From positions 1 through 64,000 of the forward strand of contig JAGXFR010000059.1 of assembly GCA_024637155.1 (NCBI GenBank): a DNA stretch of 64,000 nucleotides. The letters run 5' to 3'. The notes below the pieces were generated by a model, which worked only from the letters and a program-made list of their open reading frames with translations, searched no databases and had not been told where the DNA came from. Positions within the stretch are counted from its first letter, which is position 1. Each line of letters starts with the position of its first letter. Shown one piece after another: positions 1 through 8,903 of the stretch. Position numbers and translations under genes: made by a program. This DNA is from Burkholderiaceae bacterium (GTDB taxonomy: Bacteria > Pseudomonadota > Gammaproteobacteria > Burkholderiales > Burkholderiaceae_E).

Positions 1-351
1 GAGGTTGAATTCCTCCTTCAGCAGTCGCGCCGGCAGCCGGTAGGCGTGCCCCCCGCTTTGCACAACGCCCCGGCTGGGCGTGCTTTCGCCACCCATGAAA
101 AGCGAGACACCCACGATGCCTTCGTTGCCGACGATGGCAATTTCCGCCGATGCGCCATCCTCCATGACGTAGAGCAGGGAAACGATCGCGGTGCTCGGGA
201 AATAGACGTGGCGCATCTGCGCGCCGGACTCGTAAAGCACGTCACCGAGCGCAATCGGCACGTGTTCCAGATGGGGGAGAAGGCGCGCGTACGCCGCCTC
301 CGACAGGGCGGCGAGAAGGTGGTTTTCGCGAGGGTTGGCAGGAACAGGCAT
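1..351 (-). CDS. Crp/Fnr-type regulator, N-terminal part (cut by window edge)
   Basis: The visible 117 residues form the beta-roll of a cyclic-nucleotide-binding/Crp-Fnr sensor domain: an early LLPHLEHVPIALGDVLYE stretch, then YFPSTAIVSLLYVMEDG, then an EIAIVGNEGIVGVSLFMGG segment typical of this family. The ATG at 351 is preceded by GGAG with about 8 nt spacing, so it is taken as the start. The DNA-binding helix-turn-helix expected at the C terminus lies beyond position 1 and cannot be checked. It is divergent from the sugar transferase gene at 537. The ligand is unknown; some family members lack cAMP binding. Confidence 0.85.
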   Translation of the reverse strand, partial: MPVPANPRENHLLAALSEAAYARLLPHLEHVPIALGDVLYESGAQMRHVYFPSTAIVSLLYVMEDGASAEIAIVGNEGIVGVSLFMGGESTPSRGVVQSGGHAYRLPARLLKEEFNL

Positions 352-536
352 GAGCGGGCTCCGAATGCCGAAACGCACGCCCTCACTGACACGGCGTCGC
401 GCGCGTCTGATTGATTTTACCAAATTATGCACGCGCCCACCATTGCCGCTGATCCCCTCATGTGCGCCAACGCACAGACGCAGCAGCGAGCCCGACGTAA
501 CCTGCCTCCTTACTTACAGCGGGAAGAGGATGGCCC

Positions 537-1937
537 ATGGTTCGGATATTCAGTCATTGGGTCCCGGCAAATACGCTGCTCCGCAGGGCGTTCGATCTGG
601 TGCTGCTCGGCCTGTTCCTGGCTCTGGGCGTTGCCTGGATCGGCCGTGGCGACCTGGTTGGCGTCGCGGGGGCGCTGCCCTACGTGTTGCCCTTCGGCCT
701 CGCGGTGATGGCGGTGAATCTCCTGCTCGGCATCGACCGGCACAACCCCGATCGCTCCATGATCCGGACGTGGGGAGGCGCCATCCTGTTCTTCCTGCTC
801 GTGGCGCCGATGGCCTATGGCGTGTCCAGCTTCGCTCCGCACCCGGCACCCGCGCGCGGGGAATGGGAACTGGCGGCGCTCCTCGCCGTCGGTCTCATGA
901 CGGCGATACGCGGCCGTGTCGCGTCCGGCATGGGCCTGCTGCGACCGCGGCGCGTGCTCGTGCTGGGCACCGGCGCGGAGGCGGCAGAGCTCGAGCAATC
1001 ACTGGCCCGATCGGGGTCGGACGTACGGATCGTGGGCTTCTACCCGGTGCCCTCGGACCAACCCAACCACGTGCTTCAGGATCGGATTCTCGCTGGCAGC
1101 GCTGCGCTGGCGGACCTGACTCGCGCACTCAAGATCGACGAAGTAATCGTCGCCGTGCGTGAGCGACGAGCCGGTGTCTTGCCCCTGCGTGAGTTGCTCT
1201 CGTGCAAGTCGGCAGGCGTGCGCGTGCTGGATCTTTCGAGTCATTTCGAACAGACTCATGGCCAGGTGCACCTGGATTCCCTGCACGCCAGTTGGCTGGT
1301 GTTTGGAGATGGATTCCGGCAGGGTTGGGTGCGCACGGTGGTCAAGCGCCTGTTCGACATCATCGCTGCGGGGCTGTTGCTGGGGGTGTTCTGGCCGCTG
1401 ATGCTGCTGAGCGCGATCCTGGTCGCACTCGAGAGCGGCTTCCCGATTCTCTACCGTCAGGCGCGGGTGGGACAGGGCGGGCACTTGTTCCAGATAATCA
1501 AGTTCCGCAGCATGCGCAGCGACGCGGAGAAGGACGGCACACCGCGCTGGGCCGCCCGCAACGACGAGCGCATTACGCGCGTCGGCAGCACCCTGCGCCG
1601 GTTGCGCCTCGACGAACTGCCGCAACTCTTCAACGTGCTCAAGGGCGACATGAGTCTGGTCGGGCCGCGCCCCGAGCGGCCCCACTTCGTCGCCCGGTTG
1701 ATGGGCGCGATCCCCTACTACGCAACCCGCCACAGCATCAAGCCGGGCGTCACCGGCTGGGCCCAGGTGCGTTACGGATACGGCGCCTCGGTCGAGGATG
1801 CGGCACAGAAGCTGCAATACGACCTCTACTACGTGAAGAACCATACGCTCTTCCTCGACACCGTCATTCTGTTCCAGACCGTTGGCGTTGTGCTCAGGGG
1901 CGTGAGCGCACCATGGAGTGCCAGGAACCAGGAATGA
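537..1937 (+). CDS. EpsB-type undecaprenyl-phosphate sugar phosphotransferase
   Basis: This 466-residue membrane protein should transfer a sugar-1-phosphate to undecaprenyl phosphate, the first step of exopolysaccharide repeat assembly. The N-terminal start (VRIFSHWVP) resembles the PEP-CTERM-associated EpsB group. Several membrane helices follow in residues about 15-120, then a nucleotide-fold domain beginning near RRVLVLGTG (about 135-250), and a C-terminal bacterial sugar transferase domain with VVKRLFDIIAAG, FQIIKFRSM, RLDELPQLFNVLKGDMSLVG and GVTGWAQV motifs. Its stop overlaps the next start (ATGA), so it is translationally coupled to the phospholipase D-like gene. No EPS gene cluster or PEP-CTERM sortase is in view, so the polymer is unknown. 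Confidence 0.9.
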   Translation: MVRIFSHWVPANTLLRRAFDLVLLGLFLALGVAWIGRGDLVGVAGALPYVLPFGLAVMAVNLLLGIDRHNPDRSMIRTWGGAILFFLLVAPMAYGVSSFAPHPAPARGEWELAALLAVGLMTAIRGRVASGMGLLRPRRVLVLGTGAEAAELEQSLARSGSDVRIVGFYPVPSDQPNHVLQDRILAGSAALADLTRALKIDEVIVAVRERRAGVLPLRELLSCKSAGVRVLDLSSHFEQTHGQVHLDSLHASWLVFGDGFRQGWVRTVVKRLFDIIAAGLLLGVFWPLMLLSAILVALESGFPILYRQARVGQGGHLFQIIKFRSMRSDAEKDGTPRWAARNDERITRVGSTLRRLRLDELPQLFNVLKGDMSLVGPRPERPHFVARLMGAIPYYATRHSIKPGVTGWAQVRYGYGASVEDAAQKLQYDLYYVKNHTLFLDTVILFQTVGVVLRGVSAPWSARNQE

Positions 1938-3337
1938 AATCTCCCGGCAATGGGCTGCATCTGCGTGCCTGGCTGGCCTTGTTGCTGTTGGGTCTGCTTG
2001 GCATTGCCGGCTGCAGCAGCCTGCCGACCATCGTGCCCGATCTGGCCCGGCCCTCCGACCCTCCGGTGCAGTTGACCGGCGCGCGCGGCCCGCTATCAGC
2101 AGCGCAGAGTAAGGCGATCCTCGCTCGCCTGGAGAAACGCGGCCAGGACGTCAGCCTTCTCGACCGCCACCTTGCGCTGGAAGAGGCCATCGTGGGAAGT
2201 CCGCTGATCACCGGCAACCAGGTGCGGCTGCTCCAGGATGGCCCGGCCACCTACCGGGCGATGCTGGCGGCCATCCTCGCCGCCCGGGATCACATCAACC
2301 TGGAGACCTACATTCTCGACGACGACGAGATTGGCCAGCAGTTTGCCCAGGCACTGATCGACAAGCAGCAGCAAGGCGTGCAGGTCCATCTCATTCGGGA
2401 CAGCGTCGGCACGCTCGGCACCCCAGCCGCCTTCTTCAAACGACTGAGCGACAGCGGTATTGAAGTGCTCGAATTCAACCCGATGAACCCGCTGGTGGCG
2501 CGCAAGGTCTGGGCGCTGAACCAGCGCGACCACCGCAAGCTGCTGATCGTCGACGGACACACGGCGTTTCTGGGCGGCATCAACATCAGCAGCGTGTACT
2601 CCGGCAGCTCGCCCCTCCTGGGTTCGCAGGCCCGGTCCGACGGCGGCCTGGCATGGCGCGACACCGACCTGCAGTTGCGGGGGCCGGTGGTGGCCGAGTT
2701 CCAGAAGCTGTTTCTGGCAACCTGGGAAAGCCAGAAGGGTCCGCCGTTGCAAGCGAAGAACTACTTCCCGCGACTCGAAAGCAGCGGCCCGGAGGTGGTG
2801 CGCGCGATCGCCAGTTCTCCCGACGAACCTTACAGCCTGATCTATGCCACGCTGCTCTCGGCCATCGGCAGCGCCGAGACCAGCGTATACCTGACCAACG
2901 CCTATTTCGTCCCCGACCCGCAATTGCTCGCCGCGCTCGAAGCGGCCGCCCGGCGCGGCGTCGACGTGACGCTGATCCTGCCCAGCAAGACCGACTCCTG
3001 GCTCGTGTTCCATGCCGGACGCGGCTACTACGCGCAACTGCTGCGCGGCGGCGTAAAGATCTACGAGCGGCGCGGGGTGATTCTGCACTCCAAGACCGCA
3101 CTGATCGACGGCGTGTGGGCCACGGTCGGATCGACCAATCTCGACTGGCGGAGCTTCCTGCACAACTACGAATTGAACGCTGTGGTGCTGGGGGCGGAGT
3201 TTGGCAAGCAGATGCAGGCGATGTTCGACACGGACCTGGCCGCGTCCGACGCGATCACGCTGGAGCAATGGAACCGTCGCGGGCTCGACCTGCGCCTCCA
3301 GGAGTTGTTTGCGCGGGCGTGGGAGTACTGGCTGTGA
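1934..3337 (+). CDS. Cardiolipin synthase-like phospholipase D lipoprotein
   Basis: The 467-residue product has a lipoprotein signal peptide (LLLLGLLGIAGCSS, lipobox Cys near residue 24) and two phospholipase D HKD motifs, HRKLLIVDGHTAFLGGIN near residue 200 and HSKTALIDGVWATVGSTN near residue 385. This arrangement fits ClsA/ClsB-like enzymes that condense two phosphatidylglycerols (or PG with another donor) into cardiolipin. The lipobox suggests the catalytic domain is anchored in the envelope rather than carried by N-terminal helices. The start is the ATG overlapping the sugar transferase stop; a longer open frame upstream is a shadow. The stop overlaps the GTG of the next gene, so it sits in one operon with kaiC. 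Confidence 0.88.
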   Translation: MKSPGNGLHLRAWLALLLLGLLGIAGCSSLPTIVPDLARPSDPPVQLTGARGPLSAAQSKAILARLEKRGQDVSLLDRHLALEEAIVGSPLITGNQVRLLQDGPATYRAMLAAILAARDHINLETYILDDDEIGQQFAQALIDKQQQGVQVHLIRDSVGTLGTPAAFFKRLSDSGIEVLEFNPMNPLVARKVWALNQRDHRKLLIVDGHTAFLGGINISSVYSGSSPLLGSQARSDGGLAWRDTDLQLRGPVVAEFQKLFLATWESQKGPPLQAKNYFPRLESSGPEVVRAIASSPDEPYSLIYATLLSAIGSAETSVYLTNAYFVPDPQLLAALEAAARRGVDVTLILPSKTDSWLVFHAGRGYYAQLLRGGVKIYERRGVILHSKTALIDGVWATVGSTNLDWRSFLHNYELNAVVLGAEFGKQMQAMFDTDLAASDAITLEQWNRRGLDLRLQELFARAWEYWL

Positions 3338-3738
3338 GCGCCGATACGAACGGGGCAGTCCGGGAAGCCGAGGATCCCGCCCAGATCGCCGAATCGATTG
3401 CCGCGGCATTGCAGCAGATCAATGCGGCGCTGACCCCCATCATCGGGCAACGGGGTGTGGCCGCCGTCTACACGCGCAGCCTCCACCTCACCGTTGCGCA
3501 CCACCCATGGATGTCGGCCAGCCAGGAGGGCACCCAAGCGGTCATGGATCCCACCGCACTGAAATCGGTCCTCGCGCAGCAGAGCCGCACGGACGCCGCT
3601 GCCGGTGGCAGAGCCGTCTTGCAGACGTTCCACAATATTCTGGTCGGCCTGATCGGCCCTTCGCTGACGGCGCAATTGCTTCGTCCCGTGTTGGAAAATT
3701 CTTTGGGCGCTTCGCTCGCACAGGACATGTCCCCATGA
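3334..3738 (+). CDS. Conserved unknown protein coupled to kaiC
   Basis: A 134-residue protein of no recognised domain. It starts at GTG 3334, whose TG overlaps the upstream TGA, and ends at a TGA overlapping the ATG of kaiC. It looks mostly helical: an N-terminal amphipathic stretch (AQIAESIAAALQQINAALTPIIG), a central LHLTVAHHPWM segment, and a C-terminal hydrophobic helix (AVLQTFHNILVGLIGPSL). There is no signal peptide. Overlap on both sides argues for fixed stoichiometry and a function linked to the KaiC protein or the cardiolipin synthase. The function is unknown; I do not assign one. Confidence 0.8.
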   Translation: MSADTNGAVREAEDPAQIAESIAAALQQINAALTPIIGQRGVAAVYTRSLHLTVAHHPWMSASQEGTQAVMDPTALKSVLAQQSRTDAAAGGRAVLQTFHNILVGLIGPSLTAQLLRPVLENSLGASLAQDMSP

Positions 3739-5228
3739 CAACGAAAGTAAACATCAATCGCCTGGCCACCGGCGTGCCGGGCCTGGACGAGGTGCTCGGC
3801 GGTGGATTGCCGGAGTTTTCGTTCAACCTCATCGCCGGGCCACCCGGTTGCGGGAAGACGACGCTGGCGCACCAGATCATGTTCGCGCTGGCCACGCCGG
3901 AGCGCACCGCGCTGTATTTCACCGTGCTGGGCGAGCCGCCGCTGAAGATGCTGCGCTACCAGCAGCAGTTCGATTTCTTCGACGGCGAGTCGATCAACCG
4001 CCACGTTCGTTTCATCAACCTGTCGGAAGACGCGATGTCTGGAGATCTCGACCGGGCGTTGCGTCGCATCGTCGAAGAGGTCACGTCGCACAGTCCGGGG
4101 CTCGTCTTCGTCGACTCGTTCCGTTCCATGGTCTTCGCCAGCACGAGCGAGGCCAAGCCGCACAACAATCTGGCGCAGTTCGTGCAGCAACTCGGCATGC
4201 TGTTGACGAGCTGGCAGGCCACGACCTTCCTGCTCGGCGAATACTTCAACGAGCTCGACGCCAACCCGGTGTTCACGGTGGCCGACGGGCTGATCTGGCT
4301 GCGCCAGAGCGTGCAGCGCAACTCCATGGTGCGCAAGATCCAGATCATGAAAATGCGCGGCCAGGCAACGCTGCCGGGGCTGCACACCTTTCGCATCAGC
4401 GCGGCGGGCGTCAGTGTATTCCCACCCGCAAGCGCTTCCACGGCGGCACGGGCCGTGGCGAACGTGGCGGCGCTCGATTCCCGCGTGCCCATGGGCGTGC
4501 CGGGCCTGGACGAGATGCTGGGCGGTGGCTTGCCGCGCGGCCACTCGCTGCTGGTGGCCGGCCCTTCGGGGTCGGGCAAGAGCATCATGGCCTCAGCCTT
4601 TCTTGCCGAGGGCGCACGCTGCGGCGAGACCGGAGTCATGGTGGCCTTCGAGCAGCACCCGAACCGATCACGCAACCCCGTGCTCGTCGACCTGATCGAA
4701 AGCGGCCAGGTGGGCTTGGTGGATAGTCGGGCGTCCGATGTGTCGATCGACGAGGTCGTGCTGCTGGTCATGAGCGAGGTGCGCCGTCTCAAGGCGCGCC
4801 GCGTCGTCATCGATTCGCTCTCGGGTTTCGAGCTCAGCCTGGCGCCGACCTTCCGCGAAGACTTTCGCGAATCGCTGTTGCGTCTGGTCACCACCCTGGC
4901 GGGCGAAGGCGTCACCGTGCTGATGACCTCCGAGCTCGAGGACCGCTATACCGACCTGCGCTTCAGCCCCTATGGCGCGGCCTTCCTGACCGACGCGATC
5001 ATCGTGCAGCGCTACATCGAGGTCGGCAGCCGGCTGCTGCGCGTGATGGCCGTGGTCAAGGTGCGGGCGAGCGCCCATTCCAACGAGTTGCGCGAGTTCA
5101 GCATCGACGACGACGGCATCCGCATCGGCGCGACGCTGCCCGACCAGGAAGGGCTGCTCGGCGGCCGGCCAACGAGCAAGCGCGGTCTGGATCAATGTGG
5201 CGCAGCCGCGACGCCCCCAGATGATTGA
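3735..5228 (+). CDS. KaiC-like double RecA-fold ATPase
   Basis: The 497-residue protein has two KaiC/RadA-type ATPase domains, each opening with a TGVPGLDE(V/M)LGGGLP signature. Walker A motifs are GPPGCGKTT (about residue 35) and GPSGSGKS (about 276). Walker B-like strands are LVFVDSF and RVVIDSL. In the second domain the segment before TDAIIVQRYIEV reads YGAAFL where cyanobacterial KaiC has the phosphorylated Ser-Thr pair, so by my hand alignment both phosphosites are missing. The Glu pair after Walker A is reduced to AFEQ in domain 2. No kaiA or kaiB is present. It is probably a signalling or scaffold ATPase rather than a clock oscillator. A GGDEF protein follows 24 nt downstream. Confidence 0.9.
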   Translation: MTTKVNINRLATGVPGLDEVLGGGLPEFSFNLIAGPPGCGKTTLAHQIMFALATPERTALYFTVLGEPPLKMLRYQQQFDFFDGESINRHVRFINLSEDAMSGDLDRALRRIVEEVTSHSPGLVFVDSFRSMVFASTSEAKPHNNLAQFVQQLGMLLTSWQATTFLLGEYFNELDANPVFTVADGLIWLRQSVQRNSMVRKIQIMKMRGQATLPGLHTFRISAAGVSVFPPASASTAARAVANVAALDSRVPMGVPGLDEMLGGGLPRGHSLLVAGPSGSGKSIMASAFLAEGARCGETGVMVAFEQHPNRSRNPVLVDLIESGQVGLVDSRASDVSIDEVVLLVMSEVRRLKARRVVIDSLSGFELSLAPTFREDFRESLLRLVTTLAGEGVTVLMTSELEDRYTDLRFSPYGAAFLTDAIIVQRYIEVGSRLLRVMAVVKVRASAHSNELREFSIDDDGIRIGATLPDQEGLLGGRPTSKRGLDQCGAAATPPDD

Positions 5229-5252
5229 GTCGCACCGATTGGATCGGGCCTC

Positions 5253-6827
5253 ATGAGCGAAGATCCGATCCGGCGCGACGCCGCGGTGGCAAACGCCGAG
5301 CAGGAGTTGGCCCGGCTCACCGAACGTGTCGAAGCGATGCGTTCCGAGTTGTTTCGCCTGCTGCAGGAAGTGGTTCGGGCGGAGCGTCGTCTGCACACCA
5401 GTGACGCGACCCGAATTCTGGAGGCGAACGAGCATCTGGTTGTCACGGCGCTGGGCGCGCAGACGGACGCCGAGGCAGCGACGCGGGCGCTGGACGACGT
5501 GTCGCGGTCGGCGGCACTGGATCCCCTGACGCAACTGCCCCTTCGCGTGCTGCTGCTCGACCGGCTGGCGGCCGCCATCACGGGTGCGAGGCGCCATGGC
5601 ACCCGATTGGCGTTGCTGTTCCTGGACCTCGACAATTTCAAGCCGATCAACGACACGCTCGGCCACGCGGTCGGCGATGAGATACTCAAACTGGTTGCGC
5701 AGCGGCTTACGGCCTCGATCCGCGAAGCCGACACGGTCAGCCGTCACGGCGGGGACGAGTTCGTGATCCTGCTCACCGAAGTGTCTCAGCCGTCCGACGC
5801 CGGTCTGATCGCTGACAAGTTGCTCGAAACGCTCGGCGCCCCGAGCCAGGTTGGCGATCATGGCCTGAGCCTGGCGGCGAGCATCGGCATCAGCATCTAC
5901 CCCGACGACGGCGAGGATGCCGATTCGCTCATCGCCCGGGCGGACGCCGCCATGTACTACGCAAAGCGGCACCGGCCTGGCCGTTTCGCCTTTCATGGCG
6001 AGGTGCCCGCCGACGCGCACAGTCCGGCGTCGCCACCCCTCGCAGCGCCGCGGCCGCGCGTGACCGACGACGAGCAGACGATGTTTGGGCAGATGCGCCG
6101 GCACGCCCAACTGCGCGAGGCGAACGAGCAACTGGTGCTCGCGGCGATAAGCGCCCGGAAACTGCGGGACGCCGCCGAGCGGGCGCGGCGGCGGCAGGCG
6201 GAGTTCATGGACATGATGGCGGACGAACTGTCCAACCCGCTGGCGCCCATCCGCATACCGACCGCGAAGCTGGGACGGGCTCGCACGGACGAGCCGCTGC
6301 TGCCGCGGGTGCAGGCCGTCGTCGAGGAGCAGGCAGTGCGGATGTCGCGCCTGGTGGATGAACCCCGCGAAGGGTCGCCCTTCGGCGCGGGCACGCTGCG
6401 CCTCGAATGCCGCAGGGTCGACATAGCCGGCATCATCGATGAAGCGATGGATGCCTGCCGACCCTTGATGGCGACGCGCCTGCAGCAACTCAAGGCCGCT
6501 CGGCCCACGGGCGTGCTCGAGGTGCATGGCGACCCGACGTACCTCGTGCAGATCGTCTTGAACCTGCTCGACAACGCTTCCCGGTGGACGCCCGACGGTG
6601 GCGAGATCGCGTTGTCGGTCGTGGTGGCGGACAACACTGTCCTGATCACGGTGTCCGACGGCCGCATCGGGATCGGGCTCACGGTGGTGCAGGCGTTGGT
6701 GGAAGCGCATGGCGGCAGCGTTGCCGAGAGCAGTGCGGGCCGCGGACTCGGCAGCCAGTTCGTCGTCACGCTGCCTCTGGCAGGGCCTTCACCGGTCGTC
6801 GGGAGTGGGCTCCCCGTCGCGGAGTGA
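5253..6827 (+). CDS. GGDEF protein fused to a degenerate histidine-kinase module
   Basis: The 524-residue protein has a coiled N terminus (residues 10-85), a GGDEF domain (about 88-245), a second coiled stretch, and HisKA/HATPase-like remnants (about 315-510). The GGDEF signature is intact at about 166-170, with a READ inhibitory-site motif five residues before it. However the base-binding Asn of LPNR is Leu (LPLR), the kinase phospho-acceptor His is Asp (MADELSNPLAPI), and the ATP-binding G1, F and G2 boxes collapse to VSDGRIGIGLTVV. The N box (LNLLDNAS) survives. Cyclic-di-GMP synthesis is doubtful and kinase activity unlikely; a binding or scaffold role for the adjacent KaiC is an inference. 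Confidence 0.85.
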   Translation: MSEDPIRRDAAVANAEQELARLTERVEAMRSELFRLLQEVVRAERRLHTSDATRILEANEHLVVTALGAQTDAEAATRALDDVSRSAALDPLTQLPLRVLLLDRLAAAITGARRHGTRLALLFLDLDNFKPINDTLGHAVGDEILKLVAQRLTASIREADTVSRHGGDEFVILLTEVSQPSDAGLIADKLLETLGAPSQVGDHGLSLAASIGISIYPDDGEDADSLIARADAAMYYAKRHRPGRFAFHGEVPADAHSPASPPLAAPRPRVTDDEQTMFGQMRRHAQLREANEQLVLAAISARKLRDAAERARRRQAEFMDMMADELSNPLAPIRIPTAKLGRARTDEPLLPRVQAVVEEQAVRMSRLVDEPREGSPFGAGTLRLECRRVDIAGIIDEAMDACRPLMATRLQQLKAARPTGVLEVHGDPTYLVQIVLNLLDNASRWTPDGGEIALSVVVADNTVLITVSDGRIGIGLTVVQALVEAHGGSVAESSAGRGLGSQFVVTLPLAGPSPVVGSGLPVAE

Positions 6828-6868
6828 CGCGCATCCTTGCATCCAAATCTCTTCAAGGAAAAGCACCC

Positions 6869-7696
6869 ATGTTGCGCAGCATCAAGGATCTCGAGGGTTG
6901 CACCATCAGCGCGACCGGCGGCAACCTGGGCCGTGTCACGGATCTTTATTGCGATGACGAGGCATGGGCCATCCGCTATCTCGTCGTCGACACCGGCTCC
7001 TGGCTGGTGAATCGCAAGGTACTGATCTCACCGCTTGCGATCGGCGAGGCGCACTGGAGCGGAAAACTGCTCCATGTATTGCTCACCAGGGAACAGGTGA
7101 AGGGCAGCCCCGACATCGATACCGGGAAGCCGATCACCCGGGCGGGCGAACGCGATTACCTCGACTATTGCGGCTTCCCGTATTACTGGGACAGTGGCGA
7201 CCTCGGGAGCTGCGACGCCTATCAGTACCCGATGTTTCCGCGCCAGGTCGGCTACTGCGCTGCGTTCGCCGAGTGCGCCGAAGAGAAGAGAGCACATGCG
7301 CCGGCCGAAGCCGGACACCGGGATGTCGATTCCCACCTGCGCAGTTGCAACGCGATGATCGGCTATCAAATCCAGGGGGCCGATGGTCAAATCGGCCACG
7401 TAAGCGGAATGCTCGTCGACCTGGAGTCCTGGGCCGTCCGATACCTGATCGTGAAGACGGGGAAATGGTGGCGCGATCACGAGCTGCTCGTGGCGCCGCA
7501 GTGGATCCAGGACGTGAACGGGTTGGCGAGCAAGATCTGGGTCGATCTGACCCGTGACGCCTTGAAGGAGGCGCATCGGTACGACCCATCTGTGCCGCTG
7601 GGTGGTGAGATGGGAAGCCTCGTCGGCCGGCACCAGGCGCGAATCGGCCATCGAACCGACGACACGAACCGCGGCCGCTCCCCGCCTGGTCCGTGA
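6869..7696 (+). CDS. Protein with two PRC-barrel domains
   Basis: The 275-residue protein contains two copies of the PRC-barrel fold, residues about 1-75 (MLRSIKDLEGC... WAIRYLVVDTGSWLVNRKVLISP) and about 160-245 (LRSCNAMIGYQIQG... WAVRYLIVKTGKWWRDHELLVAP). Between them is a Tyr/Cys-rich linker (DYLDYCGFPYYWDSGDLGS). It is cytoplasmic by sequence, with no signal peptide or membrane segment. PRC barrels bind protein partners or RNA and occur in stress-related proteins; no specific role can be assigned. It starts 41 nt after the GGDEF gene and may share its transcript. A good start ATG follows CAAGGAAAAG. Confidence 0.82.
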   Translation: MLRSIKDLEGCTISATGGNLGRVTDLYCDDEAWAIRYLVVDTGSWLVNRKVLISPLAIGEAHWSGKLLHVLLTREQVKGSPDIDTGKPITRAGERDYLDYCGFPYYWDSGDLGSCDAYQYPMFPRQVGYCAAFAECAEEKRAHAPAEAGHRDVDSHLRSCNAMIGYQIQGADGQIGHVSGMLVDLESWAVRYLIVKTGKWWRDHELLVAPQWIQDVNGLASKIWVDLTRDALKEAHRYDPSVPLGGEMGSLVGRHQARIGHRTDDTNRGRSPPGP

Positions 7697-7765
7697 CCGC
7701 TCGCGGTACTGTGTACGCAATCGCACAGACCGCAGCGCCCGGTCCGTGTAGATTCCGCCGCACCC

Positions 7766-8902
7766 ATGAAACCGGCGTCGATGCAACCCGCAGCCCTCTC
7801 GCAGTCCTCAGCGCAACAGATCGATCTTTCGGGATCCTGGACGTCGCTCTGGATCGGTGCGCTCGTGCACCAGCTCGATGCCGTGCACGTTCCCACCCAT
7901 GCGCCGGTGGTAGCCGACGGCAGCGCCATCGACGCGCTCGACACCGGTGGCGCCTGGGTGCTGCAAAAGCTGCTGCTGCGCCTGACCAGCGAAGGCGCCA
8001 GCGTCACCCTGCACGGGCTGCCACCGGCGTTCGAGCGGCTGCTCGCCGTCGTGGCGCAGCAGGTCGCCGAGCAGGCGGGGCAGCCTGTGCCCGCGGCCCA
8101 GGCCCCGCCCAACACGCTGCAGCGCATCGGTCAGCGCAGCGCTGCGGCCCTCGAACAGAGCCTCGCCCTGCTGGCCTTCGTCGGCGAAAGCGCGATCGCG
8201 CTGGCCGGGTGCGTGAGGCACCCGGCGCGGCTGCGTTGGCGACCCATCCTGTTCAACATCCGCAGCGCCGGATTTGACGCCCTGCCGATCGTCGGGCTGC
8301 TGTCGTTCCTGCTCGGCATCGTGGTTGCCTACCAGGGTGCCGCCCAGTTGCGCCAGTACGGCGCCAACATTTTCGTCGCCGACCTCGTCGGCGTGTCGAT
8401 GCTGCGCGAGTTCGCGCCACTGATCACCGCCATCATCGTCGCCGGCCGCTCGGGCTCCGCCTACGCCGCGCAGATCGGCACGATGGCCGTCACCGAGGAG
8501 ATCGACGCCATGCGCACGATCGGCATCGCCCCCCTGGAGATGCTGGTGCTGCCCAAGTTGATTGCGATGCTGATCGTACTGCCGCTGCTGACCGTGTTTG
8601 CCGATGTGCTGGGTGTGCTCGGCGGCATGCTGATGGCGCAGGCGCAGCTCGACGTCGCTTACCCCGAATTCCTCGACCGCTTCGTCAAGGCCGTCAGCCC
8701 GACGACCTTGTTCGTCGGCTTGGTCAAGGCGCCGGTTTTTGCCGCCATCATCGCCTTCGTCGGCTGTTTCCAGGGCCTGCGTACCCGTGGCGGGGCCGAC
8801 AGCGTCGGTCGCCAGACCACGCGTAGCGTCGTGCAGTCGATCTTTCTGGTGATCGTGGCCGATGGCCTGTTCTCGGTCGTGTTCAGCGCGCTGGATCTGT
8901 AG
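7766..8902 (+). CDS. MlaE-family ABC permease with N-terminal STAS-like domain
   Basis: The 378-residue protein joins an N-terminal STAS/MlaB-like domain (about 15-110, including a VVADGSAIDALDTGGAWVL segment) to an MlaE permease domain (about 125-378) with five or six membrane helices and the family's PIVGLLSFLLGIVVAYQGAAQ, MAVTEEIDAMRTIGIAPLE and GCFQGLRTRGGADSVGRQTT motifs. It should form the inner-membrane channel of an MCE phospholipid transporter with the ATPase and MlaD encoded next. The STAS-permease fusion replaces a separate MlaB. The ATPase gene starts 1 nt after this stop. Direction of lipid movement cannot be read from sequence. Confidence 0.92.
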   Translation: MKPASMQPAALSQSSAQQIDLSGSWTSLWIGALVHQLDAVHVPTHAPVVADGSAIDALDTGGAWVLQKLLLRLTSEGASVTLHGLPPAFERLLAVVAQQVAEQAGQPVPAAQAPPNTLQRIGQRSAAALEQSLALLAFVGESAIALAGCVRHPARLRWRPILFNIRSAGFDALPIVGLLSFLLGIVVAYQGAAQLRQYGANIFVADLVGVSMLREFAPLITAIIVAGRSGSAYAAQIGTMAVTEEIDAMRTIGIAPLEMLVLPKLIAMLIVLPLLTVFADVLGVLGGMLMAQAQLDVAYPEFLDRFVKAVSPTTLFVGLVKAPVFAAIIAFVGCFQGLRTRGGADSVGRQTTRSVVQSIFLVIVADGLFSVVFSALDL

Positions 8903-8903
8903 G

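Noticed and set aside
1202-1933. Upstream extension of the cardiolipin synthase frame
   Set aside because: Open only because it shadows the sugar transferase gene; the ATG at 1934 leads straight into the lipoprotein signal.
3735-5228. Circadian clock operon
   Set aside because: No kaiA or kaiB, and the KaiC phosphosites are not conserved, so a clock is not supported.
4668-6710. 680-codon open frame on the minus strand
   Set aside because: Antisense shadow of the KaiC and GGDEF genes, a common effect of high-GC coding DNA.
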